From the NCBI GenBank assembly GCA_031550925.1, contig JAVBOE010000095.1, forward strand, positions 1 through 19,600: a stretch of 19,600 nt of DNA, read 5' to 3'. The stretch comes from JAIRNF01 sp031550925. GTDB taxonomy: Bacteria; Bacteroidota; Bacteroidia; Bacteroidales; UBA932. Shown here in pieces: positions 1 to 8,799 of this stretch; the stretch's first letter is position 1; every line of letters begins with the position of its first letter. The translations under genes and the position numbers were made by a program. The notes beneath the pieces are model-generated. The model worked only from the letters and a program-made list of their open reading frames with translations, ran no database searches and was not told where the DNA came from.

Positions 1-968
1 TACTAAAAAACGCAGGACTAAATGTAGGGCTTGCCGGTAATGTTGGCAAAAGCTATGCGCTACAGGTTGCCACCGAAAAGCATGACTACTATGTATTAGA
101 GCTAAGCAGCTTTCAACTCGATGGAATGTATGAGTTTAAGCCCGATATTGCCGTTTTACTAAATATCAGTCCTGATCATTTAGATAGGTACGAGTATAAG
201 CTGCAAAACTATGTTAACTCTAAGTTTCGTATCACTCAAAACCTGAATAAGGAAGATTGCTTTATTTTTTGTTCTGATGACGAAATAACAATGGGACACC
301 TTGAAAAAATTGTACTTAAAGCAAAAATGCTTCCATTTTCTCAGCTACAAGAAGTGCCACAAGGTGCATTCTTAAGTGGAAATAATATGGTAGCGCGATA
401 CGAAGATTCTTATTTCAGCATACCTCTTGATGAACTATCATTACCCGGAAAACATAATGTTTACAACTCAATGGCGGCTGCTATTGCAGGGCAGATTCTT
501 GATGTTCGTAATGGAGTAATTCGAGAAAGCTTAATGACATTCAAAGGTGTTGAGCACAGGTTAGAAATGGTACTAAAAGTTCGTGGAGTAACGTTTATCA
601 ACGACTCTAAAGCAACCAACGTAAACTCAGCCTGGTATGCTCTCGAAAGCATGAAGACTAAAACAATATGGATTGTTGGAGGCATTGATAAAGGTAATGA
701 CTATTCGGAGCTAAAAGATCTTGTAAAAGAAAAGGTAAAAGCCATTATCTGCCTAGGTGTGGACAATGCGAAAATCATTAATGAATTTAAAAACATAGTC
801 CCTACTATCATAGAAACACGTTCGGCAAAAGATGCTGTGCAAAAAGCATACGAGCTAGCCAGCCCCGAAGAAACTGTACTGCTTTCGCCAGCATGTGCCA
901 GCTTCGATTTATTCGAAAACTATGAAGATAGAGGCAGGCAGTTTAAAAAAGCAGTAAGAGAACTATAA
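1..968 (+). CDS. murD: UDP-N-acetylmuramoylalanine--D-glutamate ligase (MurD), 5' end outside window
   Basis: The reading frame is open from base 3, upstream of the first internal ATG at 126, so the N-terminal Rossmann domain and ATP-binding loop lie outside the window. MurD is the cytoplasmic ligase that adds D-Glu to UDP-MurNAc-L-Ala. Visible family features are the stretch leading to ELSSFQLD (bases 108-122), NISPDHLDRY in the central ATPase domain, the HRLE then NDSKATN motifs of the Mur ligase C-terminal domain, and the terminal SPACASFD...RGRQFK block. The gene heads a run of dcw genes on the same strand; ftsW follows after 25 bp. Identity is secure from motifs and neighbours. Only the start is missing. 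Confidence 0.96.
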   Translation, partial: LKNAGLNVGLAGNVGKSYALQVATEKHDYYVLELSSFQLDGMYEFKPDIAVLLNISPDHLDRYEYKLQNYVNSKFRITQNLNKEDCFIFCSDDEITMGHLEKIVLKAKMLPFSQLQEVPQGAFLSGNNMVARYEDSYFSIPLDELSLPGKHNVYNSMAAAIAGQILDVRNGVIRESLMTFKGVEHRLEMVLKVRGVTFINDSKATNVNSAWYALESMKTKTIWIVGGIDKGNDYSELKDLVKEKVKAIICLGVDNAKIINEFKNIVPTIIETRSAKDAVQKAYELASPEETVLLSPACASFDLFENYEDRGRQFKKAVREL

Positions 969-993
969 AAGATATATTAAACAAAACATAGCA

Positions 994-2184
994 ATGGCAG
1001 GCGCATTTAGAAGAAGCATAAAAGGAGATAGAGTAATATGGATGGTAATAGTAATGCTATTCCTATTCTCTATCCTTGCCGTATACTCTTCATCTAGTAA
1101 ACCATCGGGAGCAGAAATGTTTTCAACGCTTTTAAAGCAGTCTGCAATAATAATGTTTGGTTTTTTGATTATGTATATCTTTCATAGCCTTCCCATATCT
1201 ATTTATCGGAAAATTGCTATAATCGGAATGGTTATTTCTATAATCTTGCTACTATATATGTTTGCTTTCGGGGTAACTATTAACGGGGCAAAAAGATGGG
1301 TAAGCATATTTGGCATCACGTTCCAGCCCGCAGATGTAGCCAAAGTTGCCATCGTGCTATACTTAGCCAAAGTGTTCGAAGAAGGTAAGCTTAACAGCTA
1401 TAAAGAAATATTTCAAAAGATTGTTGCACCAGTAGGAATAGTATGTACGCTACTACTTTTTGCAGATGCTTCTACAACAATACTAATTGCCGCTGTTTGT
1501 CTATGTATTATGTTCTTTGGCGGTATTAAAATGAGGTATATCCTCACCACTATAGCTGTAGCAATAGCTACTGTTTTTGTAATTTATGCTTTAGATAAAA
1601 CAGTACTCCCAAAAAGTCGTCTTACCGAGGCTTTAAAGCGAATAGATACATTCTTCCTTACCGATGAAGAAGCTGCAAAAAATCCTGATGATGTTTACCA
1701 GGAGACACAAGCAAAAATAGCCATTGCATCCGGAGGTATTGTTGGTAAAGGTCCCGGAGGTAGCACTCAGCGCTACTATCTGCCATATGCCTACTCTGAT
1801 TATATCTATGCTATCATTGTTGAAGAGTATGGATTATTTGGTGGAATAATAATACTTATGGGCTATTTGTGGCTACTATATAGGGCTGTTGTCATTGCAA
1901 AAAAATGCTCGAAACTCTTCCCTGTTATACTTGTGCTTGGCCTTTCACTTTTTATTGTTTTCCAGGCAATAATACACATGGGGGTATCGGTAGGATTATT
2001 TCCTGTAACCGGAATGACGTTGCCATTTGTAAGTCATGGCGGAAGCTCTATAGTATTTATGAGCATTGCTATTGGGATAACGCTGGCAGTAAGTAGAACT
2101 GCCGATAATCAAGAGCTGTCGCTGATAGGAGTAGAACAAGACAGTGATGATACCAACACGCAAGTTCAAAAATTGAAAGTATAA
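994..2184 (+). CDS. ftsW: Septal peptidoglycan glycosyltransferase FtsW (SEDS family)
   Basis: A 396-residue polytopic inner-membrane protein with about ten hydrophobic segments, the normal size for FtsW. SEDS proteins polymerise lipid II into glycan strands at the septum with a cognate class B PBP. Family signatures seen are NGAKRWV followed by QPADVAK (residues 97-117), the GGSTQRYYLPYAYSDY loop (255-270) whose Asp269 sits where the catalytic Asp of SEDS enzymes lies, and VEEYGLFGG after it. The C-terminal GMTLPFVSHGGSS block separates the last membrane segments and is FtsW/RodA-specific. Position between murD and murG favours FtsW over RodA. The stop is one base from the murG start, so the two are translationally close. 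Confidence 0.95.
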   Translation: MAGAFRRSIKGDRVIWMVIVMLFLFSILAVYSSSSKPSGAEMFSTLLKQSAIIMFGFLIMYIFHSLPISIYRKIAIIGMVISIILLLYMFAFGVTINGAKRWVSIFGITFQPADVAKVAIVLYLAKVFEEGKLNSYKEIFQKIVAPVGIVCTLLLFADASTTILIAAVCLCIMFFGGIKMRYILTTIAVAIATVFVIYALDKTVLPKSRLTEALKRIDTFFLTDEEAAKNPDDVYQETQAKIAIASGGIVGKGPGGSTQRYYLPYAYSDYIYAIIVEEYGLFGGIIILMGYLWLLYRAVVIAKKCSKLFPVILVLGLSLFIVFQAIIHMGVSVGLFPVTGMTLPFVSHGGSSIVFMSIAIGITLAVSRTADNQELSLIGVEQDSDDTNTQVQKLKV

Positions 2185-2185
2185 A

Positions 2186-3289
2186 ATGAATAAGCAGCTG
2201 AAAATAATAATTAGTGGTGGCGGAACAGGCGGGCATATTTATCCAGCGGTATCCATAGCCAACGCGCTTCAGCAAAAAGTAGAGAACATTCATATACTTT
2301 TTGTAGGTGCCGAAGGGCGTATGGAAATGGAAAAGGTTCCTGCTGCGGGCTATAAAATTGTTGGTTTACCGGTTGTTGGACTTCAACGCAGGCTAACATG
2401 GAAAAATCTGCTTCTTCCATTCAAGCTGCACAAGAGCTTAAAATTAGCAGGAAAGATTCTTAAAGATTTTAAACCTGATGTTGTTGTAGGTGTTGGCGGA
2501 TATGCTAGCGGACCTGTTTTAAGAAAAGCATCGAAGTTAAAAATCCCGACCCTAATCCAAGAGCAAAACTCTTACGCAGGAATTACCAATAAGCTGCTAG
2601 CAAAAAAGGCTTACAGGATTTGTGTTGCTTACGAAAACATGGAAAAATTTTTTCCAAAAGAAAAAATCATGTTAACCGGCAATCCTGTGAGGCAAGATTT
2701 AAATAATATTCAGGTCTTAAAAAGGGAGGCCTTAAACTTTTTTGGTTTAGATACGACCAAAAAGACTATTCTCTTATTAGGTGGAAGTCTTGGGGCAAGA
2801 ACTTTAAATGAAGGTATTACCAACGGATTCGATACAATAGAAAAAAGCGGCTATCAACTATTGTGGCAGACAGGAAAAAACTACGGAGAAAAAGCAAAGC
2901 AGCTGGTAGCTGACAAGGCAAGCAATAACATAAAAGCGCACGATTTTATATACCGCATGGATTATGCTTATGCTGCAGCAGATGTAGTTATCAGTCGTGC
3001 AGGTGCTGGAACTATATCAGAACTTTGTGTAGTAGGTAAGCCATGTATTCTTGTTCCTTCTCCAAATGTAGCAGAAGATCATCAAACAAAGAACGCACAA
3101 GCACTAGTAAATAAGAAAGCTGCAATAATGGTTGCCGATAATGCTGTTGAAGAAAAGCTCTTAGATACAGTGTTTGAACTAATAAAAAACGAACAACAAA
3201 TAGCTGAGCTAAGCAACAATATTAGTAAGCTGGCGATGCCAAATGCGGCAAACATTATAGCCGATGAGGTGTTAAAGCTAGTAAAGTAA
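2186..3289 (+). CDS. murG: Undecaprenyl-PP-MurNAc-pentapeptide GlcNAc transferase (MurG)
   Basis: A 367-residue GT28 glycosyltransferase that adds GlcNAc to lipid I to make lipid II on the inner face of the membrane. The N-terminal glycine-rich loop GGGTGGHIYPA (residues 11-21) is diagnostic. GVGGYASGP and the QEQNSYAG stretch mark the rest of the acceptor domain, LTGNPVR the domain linker, LLGGSLGARTLN the start of the C-terminal UDP-GlcNAc domain, and SRAGAGTISEL with the later EDHQTKNA the donor-binding site. Length is typical and nothing is missing. It starts one base after the ftsW stop, and murC begins 13 bp after its end. Confidence 0.97.
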   Translation: MNKQLKIIISGGGTGGHIYPAVSIANALQQKVENIHILFVGAEGRMEMEKVPAAGYKIVGLPVVGLQRRLTWKNLLLPFKLHKSLKLAGKILKDFKPDVVVGVGGYASGPVLRKASKLKIPTLIQEQNSYAGITNKLLAKKAYRICVAYENMEKFFPKEKIMLTGNPVRQDLNNIQVLKREALNFFGLDTTKKTILLLGGSLGARTLNEGITNGFDTIEKSGYQLLWQTGKNYGEKAKQLVADKASNNIKAHDFIYRMDYAYAAADVVISRAGAGTISELCVVGKPCILVPSPNVAEDHQTKNAQALVNKKAAIMVADNAVEEKLLDTVFELIKNEQQIAELSNNISKLAMPNAANIIADEVLKLVK

Positions 3290-3302
3290 ATAAAAGTATA
3301 TA

Positions 3303-4670
3303 ATGAATAACGTTTATCTTATAGGAATTGGCGGAATCGGTATGAGTGCTTTAGCTCGGTACTACAAGCATGAAGGATTTGCTGTAGCCGGCTACGACCG
3401 TGTCGAATCTCCTCTAACCAAACAGCTGGAGGCTGAAGATATACCTATTCATTATAGCGATGATATCGCTTTAATACCCGATCAATACAAGTCCGGAGCA
3501 AATAATGTTTTAGTTATATATACACCTGCTGTTCCAAACGATCATTCCGAGCTACAATACTATCGCAATAATGGCTATGAAGTAGTAAAACGCTCGGCTG
3601 TATTAGGCTTAATTGCTAAACAAAAATATACATTAGCAGTTGCTGGTACACACGGAAAAACAACAACCTCTACCCTGCTTGCCCATTTACTTTCTGTTGC
3701 AACCAACGGGTGTACTGCTTTTCTTGGTGGTATTTCTAAAAACTACCACACAAATTTACTTTTGAGCAAAAGCAAGTATTTGGTAGCAGAGGCTGATGAG
3801 TTCGACCGTTCGTTTTTACAGCTATTCCCACAAGCAGCTATCATTACCTCTGCTGATGCCGACCATTTAGACATATACGGAACAGACGAAGAAATTAAAA
3901 AAGCATTTGCCGAATTTGCATCACAGATAACACCAAATGGTCTTTTAGTAATTAAAAAAGGTGTAAATATTAGCCTCCCAACAAACGGACAAACCATATA
4001 TCGCTACTCTTACAATGAGCCATGCGATTATTATGCATCAGATATTACGCCATTAGGAAATGGTCATTTTAAGTTCAATATCCATACGCCAAGTAAGGTA
4101 ATAACAGATTGTACGCTGGGAATACCCGGCTGGATCAACATAGAAAATGCTGTTGCAGCAATAGCATTAGCACTCAGTGTTGGTGCCGATGAGAACAAGC
4201 TAAAAGAAGCGTTGGCCAGCTTTGCAGGAGTAGAACGTCGCTTCGATGTTCAGCTAAATACACCTGATATAACATACATTGATGACTATGCGCATCATCC
4301 GGAAGAGCTAAAAGCAGCATTAAGCTCAATCCGGCAAATGTTTCCGGAACGGAAGCTGACAGCTATTTTTCAGCCTCATTTATACACACGTACACGCGAT
4401 TTTTATAAAGAGTTTGCCGAAAGCTTAAATGTAGCAGATGAAATAATTTTGCTGGATATCTATCCGGCGCGAGAGCTGCCAATAGAAGGAATAACATCAC
4501 AAATTATATACAACAATATAACAAATAGCCATAAACAGCTGTTAGCAAAAAGCGAGCTACTGGATGTTATAAATAAAAAGGATATAGATGTACTTGTAAC
4601 TCTAGGTGCAGGAGACATTGATCGTTTTGTAAAACCAATTACTGCTATACTAAAAGAACGCGTAGTATAG
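3303..4670 (+). CDS. murC: UDP-N-acetylmuramate--L-alanine ligase (MurC)
   Basis: A 455-residue Mur ligase that adds L-Ala to UDP-MurNAc in the cytoplasm, the first step of the peptide stem. Domain 1 carries the UDP-binding IGGIGMSALA (residues 9-18). The P-loop is GTHGKTTT (115-122), followed by the ATPase domain with ADEFDRSFL and SADADHLDIYG. The C-terminal domain shows VERRFD, then YIDDYAHHPEE, the motif that separates MurC from MurD/E/F, and FQPHLYTRTRDF. The last base of its TAG stop is the first base of a possible GTG start for ftsQ, so the two genes are effectively coupled. Full length and intact. Confidence 0.97.
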   Translation: MNNVYLIGIGGIGMSALARYYKHEGFAVAGYDRVESPLTKQLEAEDIPIHYSDDIALIPDQYKSGANNVLVIYTPAVPNDHSELQYYRNNGYEVVKRSAVLGLIAKQKYTLAVAGTHGKTTTSTLLAHLLSVATNGCTAFLGGISKNYHTNLLLSKSKYLVAEADEFDRSFLQLFPQAAIITSADADHLDIYGTDEEIKKAFAEFASQITPNGLLVIKKGVNISLPTNGQTIYRYSYNEPCDYYASDITPLGNGHFKFNIHTPSKVITDCTLGIPGWINIENAVAAIALALSVGADENKLKEALASFAGVERRFDVQLNTPDITYIDDYAHHPEELKAALSSIRQMFPERKLTAIFQPHLYTRTRDFYKEFAESLNVADEIILLDIYPARELPIEGITSQIIYNNITNSHKQLLAKSELLDVINKKDIDVLVTLGAGDIDRFVKPITAILKERVV

Positions 4671-4678
4671 TGATATTT

Positions 4679-5458
4679 ATGAACGTAAAAATAAAAATAT
4701 TACTCTCATTTTTGGCCGTAATGGTGGCGTTGATATACTTTATCATGTCGGGTCATATTATTAGCCAAAAGGAAAGTGAGCAACATTTTGTCAACTTCAA
4801 CATTAAAGTAAGTGATGACAAAGCGCGCTCGCTTGTAACCGTAGATGATATAAAAAGTATTCTACATAGTAGCGCTATAAGCGTGTCTGGAAAACCAATT
4901 TGCGACATTGATATCAATGAAATAGAAAAATTACTTCTTTCAAAAAGCTATATAAAAAAGGCGGAAGTATATGCTGATATAAACGGAATGATAAACATAC
5001 AAATAGAACAACGTAAGCCTATCATTCGAGTAAATACAAGAGGTTTGGGGTTTTATATGGATGACAACGGATATGTATTCCCACTTTCAAAAAGTTTTAC
5101 CGACTATGTTCCTATAGTAACAGGAAATCCTCCTATACCATCCTCATTGAAGTATAAAGATTATATTCCAAAAACGGAAGATGCCAAATTTTTGCAAGAC
5201 CTGCTCGTTTTTGCTCATTTCTTGCAAAACGACTCATATTGGAACTCTATGATAGAGCAAATAAACATAGTCAATAAAAACGATATAGAGTTGATAACCC
5301 GCGTGGGATCTCAGGTAGTTAAGCTAGGGAGTTTTGACGATTTTGAATATAAGCTGCACAAGCTGGATGTTTTTTATCGTAACGGAATGCCCGCTGTTGG
5401 CTGGAATACCTATAAATCAATAAATCTTGCCTATAGCAATCAGGTAGTTTGTAAATAG
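4679..5458 (+). CDS. ftsQ: Cell division protein FtsQ
   Basis: A bitopic inner-membrane division protein. A short basic N-terminus is followed by one hydrophobic segment (roughly residues 7-25) and about 230 residues of periplasmic domain, the FtsQ layout. Residues such as SKSYIKKAEVYADINGMINIQIEQRKPIIRV in pieces fit a POTRA-like fold followed by the FtsQ domain. Sequence is poorly conserved in this family, so the call leans on topology and on position between murC and ftsA. I chose the ATG at 4679. A GTG at 4670, overlapping the murC stop, would add three residues. FtsQ links the FtsA/FtsZ ring to the FtsL-FtsB-FtsW-FtsI complex. Confidence 0.88.
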   Translation: MNVKIKILLSFLAVMVALIYFIMSGHIISQKESEQHFVNFNIKVSDDKARSLVTVDDIKSILHSSAISVSGKPICDIDINEIEKLLLSKSYIKKAEVYADINGMINIQIEQRKPIIRVNTRGLGFYMDDNGYVFPLSKSFTDYVPIVTGNPPIPSSLKYKDYIPKTEDAKFLQDLLVFAHFLQNDSYWNSMIEQINIVNKNDIELITRVGSQVVKLGSFDDFEYKLHKLDVFYRNGMPAVGWNTYKSINLAYSNQVVCK

Positions 5459-5490
5459 TAGAAAATAGTAAACAATAAAATATAAATAAA

Positions 5491-6861
5491 ATGGAAGAAT
5501 ACATCGCAGCCATTGACCTTGGAACAACAAAGATTGTTACACTGGTAGGAAAAAAGACCGAATCGGGACGATTCCAGATCGTTGCCTATAGCGAAGTACC
5601 ATCGTCGGGTGTTAACCGTGGCGAAGTACAGAATATTTTACAGGTAGTAAATGCTGTTCAACCTTTGATTGAAGATGTACGTCGTCAATCAGGGGTAAAC
5701 TTTACCGAAATATATGTCGGTATCGCTGGTCAACACATTAAATGCGTTGAAAACCGCGCTGATGTTATCAGGAACAACAGCTTCGATGTTGAAATAAGTG
5801 AAGAAGAAGTTCTCAAGTTAGAAAGGAGTATATACGAAATTCGTATGGATCCGGGAGAAGAAATTCTTCATGTCATTCCTCAAACTTATAATGTAGATGA
5901 TAAGATAGGCGTTTCCGATCCTGTTGGAATGCTAGGAAAACGCCTCGAAGCTAACTACCATGTAGTTATTGGTAAGACAATTTCTGCCGAACATACAGAA
6001 CGTTGTATCAGTAACATTGGATTAAAACTAAAGAAGCTGATTTTAGAACCCATTGCTTCTGCTGCTGCCGTTCTTACAAACGATGAAAAAGAAGCAGGTG
6101 TTGCAATGGTTGATATTGGTGGCGGAACAACAGATGTAATTGTTTACTATGATAACGTTGTTCGCCATACAGCTGTTATTCCTTTTGGAGGAAACGCTAT
6201 AACCCACGATATTAAAGAAGGTTGCGGAGTGCTGTTGCGTCAAGCAGAACAGATGAAAGTGCAGTTTGGCTCTTGCTTTGGGGATTTGGCTGCAGAAAAC
6301 AAAATCATTACTATCCCTGGTATCAGTGGCCGTGAACCTCGCGAGATTTCGTTCCGTATGCTTGCGCGAATCATCGAAGCTCGTATGGAAGAAATTATTG
6401 GTGCGGTTATTTACGAAATAGAGCGTTCGGGCTACCTTAAAAAGCTCAATGCCGGTATAGTTTTCACCGGAGGAGGATCGTTCATCAACCATCTTTCGCA
6501 GTTTGTAAAATATAAAACTGGTTTAGATGTACGCATTGGTAATCCTCTATATCTCACTACAGACTCAGGACAGGAACTTTCACGCCCAACTTTCTCTACG
6601 GCAGTTGGTCTTATTATGAAAGGTTTTGAATACAATAAAGAAGAAAAGTCTCGTAAAATTACAGCTGAAGAAAACAGCGAAAAGCGAGAAGTTGAACTGG
6701 ATGTAACTGTTGGTGAATTTACTGAGAAAAAAAAGAAAGAAGACGAAGATGGAGATGAGGATGAAGAAGTATCGACATCTAAGAAAAATCCGATTCAAAG
6801 AGCTATCGATTTTATTAGAGATGGTTATTTCAACGAAAAAAACGAAAAAAATAAAGTATAA
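5491..6861 (+). CDS. ftsA: Cell division protein FtsA (actin-like FtsZ membrane tether)
   Basis: A 456-residue actin-fold ATPase that anchors FtsZ filaments to the membrane and recruits later division proteins. Phosphate 1 is AAIDLGTTKIVTLVG (residues 6-20), the SHS2 (1C) domain follows, phosphate 2 is MVDIGGGTTDVIVY (206-219), and the adenosine motif FTGGGS is at 325-330. The C-terminus has a strongly charged KKKKEDEDGDEDEE linker and then NPIQRAIDFIRDGYF, a good amphipathic membrane-targeting helix. The linker makes it longer than E. coli FtsA (420 residues), which is common in this phylum. It lies 32 bp after ftsQ and 8 bp before ftsZ. No Shine-Dalgarno is visible (AT-rich leader), as usual in Bacteroidota. 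Confidence 0.96.
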   Translation: MEEYIAAIDLGTTKIVTLVGKKTESGRFQIVAYSEVPSSGVNRGEVQNILQVVNAVQPLIEDVRRQSGVNFTEIYVGIAGQHIKCVENRADVIRNNSFDVEISEEEVLKLERSIYEIRMDPGEEILHVIPQTYNVDDKIGVSDPVGMLGKRLEANYHVVIGKTISAEHTERCISNIGLKLKKLILEPIASAAAVLTNDEKEAGVAMVDIGGGTTDVIVYYDNVVRHTAVIPFGGNAITHDIKEGCGVLLRQAEQMKVQFGSCFGDLAAENKIITIPGISGREPREISFRMLARIIEARMEEIIGAVIYEIERSGYLKKLNAGIVFTGGGSFINHLSQFVKYKTGLDVRIGNPLYLTTDSGQELSRPTFSTAVGLIMKGFEYNKEEKSRKITAEENSEKREVELDVTVGEFTEKKKKEDEDGDEDEEVSTSKKNPIQRAIDFIRDGYFNEKNEKNKV

Positions 6862-6869
6862 TAAATACC

Positions 6870-8285
6870 ATGGAAGAGATGAACGAGTACATTCCTACGG
6901 ATTGGGATACCAAGAAAGGTGCTATTATAAAAGTAATAGGCGTTGGCGGTGGTGGAAATAACGCTGTAAACCACATGGCTAATATGGGTATCAAGGATGT
7001 TGATTTTGTGCTCTGCAATACAGATGCGCAAGCTCTGCGCCTAAGTCCTATTGCAAACCGCATACATTTAGGAGCAACTCTCACTAAAGGTCGTGGTGCA
7101 GGTTGCGATCCTGAACGTGGCAAACAAGCTGCCGAAGAAAGCCTTCATGATATACAGGCAATGCTGGAAGATAATACCGAAATGGTATTTATCACTGCAG
7201 GTATGGGAGGAGGAACAGGTACCGGTGCTGCCCCCGTAATTGCTCGTGCCGCAAAAGAAATGGGAATACTTACCGTTGGTATCGTAACGTTTCCTTTCAG
7301 AGATGAAGGTCTCGCCTTTACACGCCGCGCTATCGAAGGTGTTAAGGAGATGAGAAAGTATGTTGATTCGCTACTCCTTATCAACAATGATAAGCTGTAC
7401 GAAATGTATGGCATGCTATCTGTTCGCGAAGCGTTTAAAAAAGCCGATGACATTCTATCTATTGCTGCTAAAGGAATTGCCGAAATTATTACTAATCCGG
7501 GATACATTAACGTGGATTTCGAGGACGTAAAAAAAGTGATGAAAGATAGTGGTGTTGCTCTAATGGGAACAGGTATTGCGTCCGGCGAAAACAGAGCGCT
7601 GGAAGCCGTTAACAATGCTCTAAATTCTCCTTTATTGAATAATAATTCTATCTCGGGCGCACGTAATATTCTAGTAAATATTACTTCGGGAGAAGAAAAT
7701 GAAATTACTATGATGGAGTTAGGTAGCATAATGGAGCACATTCAACACGAAGCCGGTTCTATAGAAAACATGAAACGTGGTGTTGTATATGATGCTTCTT
7801 TAGGCAATGCTATTAGTGTAACTATTGTTGCAACGGGCTTTAGAGTTGCAGATATTCCGGAGTTGGATATGTATGATCTAGATGAAGTTAGTAACATACC
7901 TTCTGGAACCCCTAAAAAAGAAGTGGTTACATTAGAAGACTCGACTGTAGTGCCAAAGCAAAATCAACAATCGGAGTTGTCATTTGAAGTAAGTAGCATA
8001 AGCTCTGAAACCATTTTACAACATGAAGAAAATCCAATTATTGAAACCCCATCTAAGCCTAGCGACTACAAGGTAAAAACTGTTCAGAAAGGGCTTACAG
8101 GCATGAGAAAGGAAGATATTAACTACATGGAAGATGTTCCTGCTTATAAACGTAAAAATATTGCTATAGATACCGATACCATCCATTCTACAGAAGAAGG
8201 TATATCCGACAATACGCTAGAGGAAGAAGAAGGTACGCATCAGCTGAAAAAAAATAACTCTTTTTTAAATCCTGGTGTTGATTAA
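6870..8285 (+). CDS. ftsZ: Cell division protein FtsZ (tubulin-like GTPase)
   Basis: A 471-residue FtsZ, longer than the 383 of E. coli because of a long disordered linker. The GTP-binding core shows GVGGGGNNAV (residues 24-33), the tubulin signature GGGTGTG (113-119) and the T7 loop NVDFEDV (214-220) that supplies catalytic Asp residues to the next subunit. The core ends near residue 325. An acidic, Ser/Thr-rich linker then carries a conserved-looking patch MEDVPAYKRK, and the protein ends NNSFLNPGVD, which I take as the C-terminal partner-binding peptide (for FtsA). It is the last gene of the dcw run and a hairpin follows 25 bp after the stop. Confidence 0.97.
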   Translation: MEEMNEYIPTDWDTKKGAIIKVIGVGGGGNNAVNHMANMGIKDVDFVLCNTDAQALRLSPIANRIHLGATLTKGRGAGCDPERGKQAAEESLHDIQAMLEDNTEMVFITAGMGGGTGTGAAPVIARAAKEMGILTVGIVTFPFRDEGLAFTRRAIEGVKEMRKYVDSLLLINNDKLYEMYGMLSVREAFKKADDILSIAAKGIAEIITNPGYINVDFEDVKKVMKDSGVALMGTGIASGENRALEAVNNALNSPLLNNNSISGARNILVNITSGEENEITMMELGSIMEHIQHEAGSIENMKRGVVYDASLGNAISVTIVATGFRVADIPELDMYDLDEVSNIPSGTPKKEVVTLEDSTVVPKQNQQSELSFEVSSISSETILQHEENPIIETPSKPSDYKVKTVQKGLTGMRKEDINYMEDVPAYKRKNIAIDTDTIHSTEEGISDNTLEEEEGTHQLKKNNSFLNPGVD

Positions 8286-8310
8286 TTACGGTATTGTTAA
8301 TATAAATAAA

Positions 8311-8335
8311 GCCTCTGCGGATATTCTGTAGAGGC
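8311..8335 (+). terminator. Hairpin terminator after ftsZ
   Basis: GCCTCTGCG (8311-8319) pairs with TGTAGAGGC (8327-8335), with two G-T wobbles and a 7-base loop, followed by TCATTTATT. The downstream T-run is interrupted, so termination may be partial. It sits between the ftsZ stop and the thioesterase start. Confidence 0.6.
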
Positions 8336-8353
8336 TCATTTATTAATGAATTT

Positions 8354-8773
8354 ATGAGATTAAGAAATAATAATATCAGAGAGCGCATCAAGGGTTCTTT
8401 TATAGAGCTGCTTGATATCAACTTTATTGAAAGCGACAACAACGAAACTCTTGAAGCTACAATGCTTGTAAAACCTGAATTTTCTCAAAGCAGCAAACGA
8501 TTACATGGTGGAGTAACTATTGCGCTAGGAGAAACAATAGCAGGCATAGGTTCTAATAATATTTGTGCTGAAGATGAACTTTGTGTCGGACTACAAATTA
8601 GTGCAAACCATGTGTCAGGCGCACAGCTGGAAGAAACCATAAAAGCTATAGGAACATTGATACACAAAGGACGTAGTACCCACGTATGGAATATAGATGT
8701 TGTGTTAGAATCAACAGGAAGGTTGGTCTCAACTATTCGGGTAATAAATTCCGTGCTAAAAAGAAAGCCTTGA
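8354..8773 (+). CDS. Hotdog-fold acyl-CoA thioesterase, MenI/YdiI-like
   Basis: A 139-residue single-domain PaaI-type hotdog thioesterase. LHGGVTIALGETIAG (residues 51-65) matches the HGG...E active-site helix, with the Glu where YdiI has its catalytic residue. VGLQISANHVSGA and the later KGRSTHVWNIDV correspond closely to the E. coli YdiI/MenI blocks VGLEINANHV and SRHQVWQIEI. YdiI/MenI hydrolyses 1,4-dihydroxy-2-naphthoyl-CoA in menaquinone synthesis. Bacteroidota rely on menaquinone, so that role is plausible, but hotdog enzymes are promiscuous and no other men gene is in view. An upstream ATG at 8346 reaches a stop after three codons, so 8354 is the start. Its TGA stop lies inside the following terminator stem. 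Confidence 0.83.
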   Translation: MRLRNNNIRERIKGSFIELLDINFIESDNNETLEATMLVKPEFSQSSKRLHGGVTIALGETIAGIGSNNICAEDELCVGLQISANHVSGAQLEETIKAIGTLIHKGRSTHVWNIDVVLESTGRLVSTIRVINSVLKRKP

Positions 8774-8794
8774 TTTTATCAAGGCTTTCTTTTT
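8758..8794. terminator. Bidirectional terminator between the convergent thioesterase and purF genes
   Basis: A perfect 14-bp stem, AAGAAAGCCTTGAT (8761-8774) with ATCAAGGCTTTCTT (8778-8791), closes on a TTT loop and extends through A-T pairs to 8758 and 8794. There are T-runs on both strands. The thioesterase stop codon (8771-8773) is inside the stem and the purF stop is only 6 bp beyond, so it serves both genes. Confidence 0.88.
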
Positions 8795-8799
8795 ATAGC

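Noticed and set aside
4670..4678. GTG start for ftsQ overlapping the murC stop
   Set aside because: It adds only three residues to the ATG at 4679, which is the commoner start type; kept as an alternative in the ftsQ entry.
6043..6492. A 149-codon frame antisense to ftsA
   Set aside because: Composition is that of a complement shadow (Asn/Ser/Phe-rich), and ftsA is unquestionable on the other strand.
7145..7741. A 198-codon open frame antisense to ftsZ
   Set aside because: It is the mirror of a highly conserved coding sequence, Ser/Ile/Pro-rich with no family features, no promoter and no spacing to neighbours.
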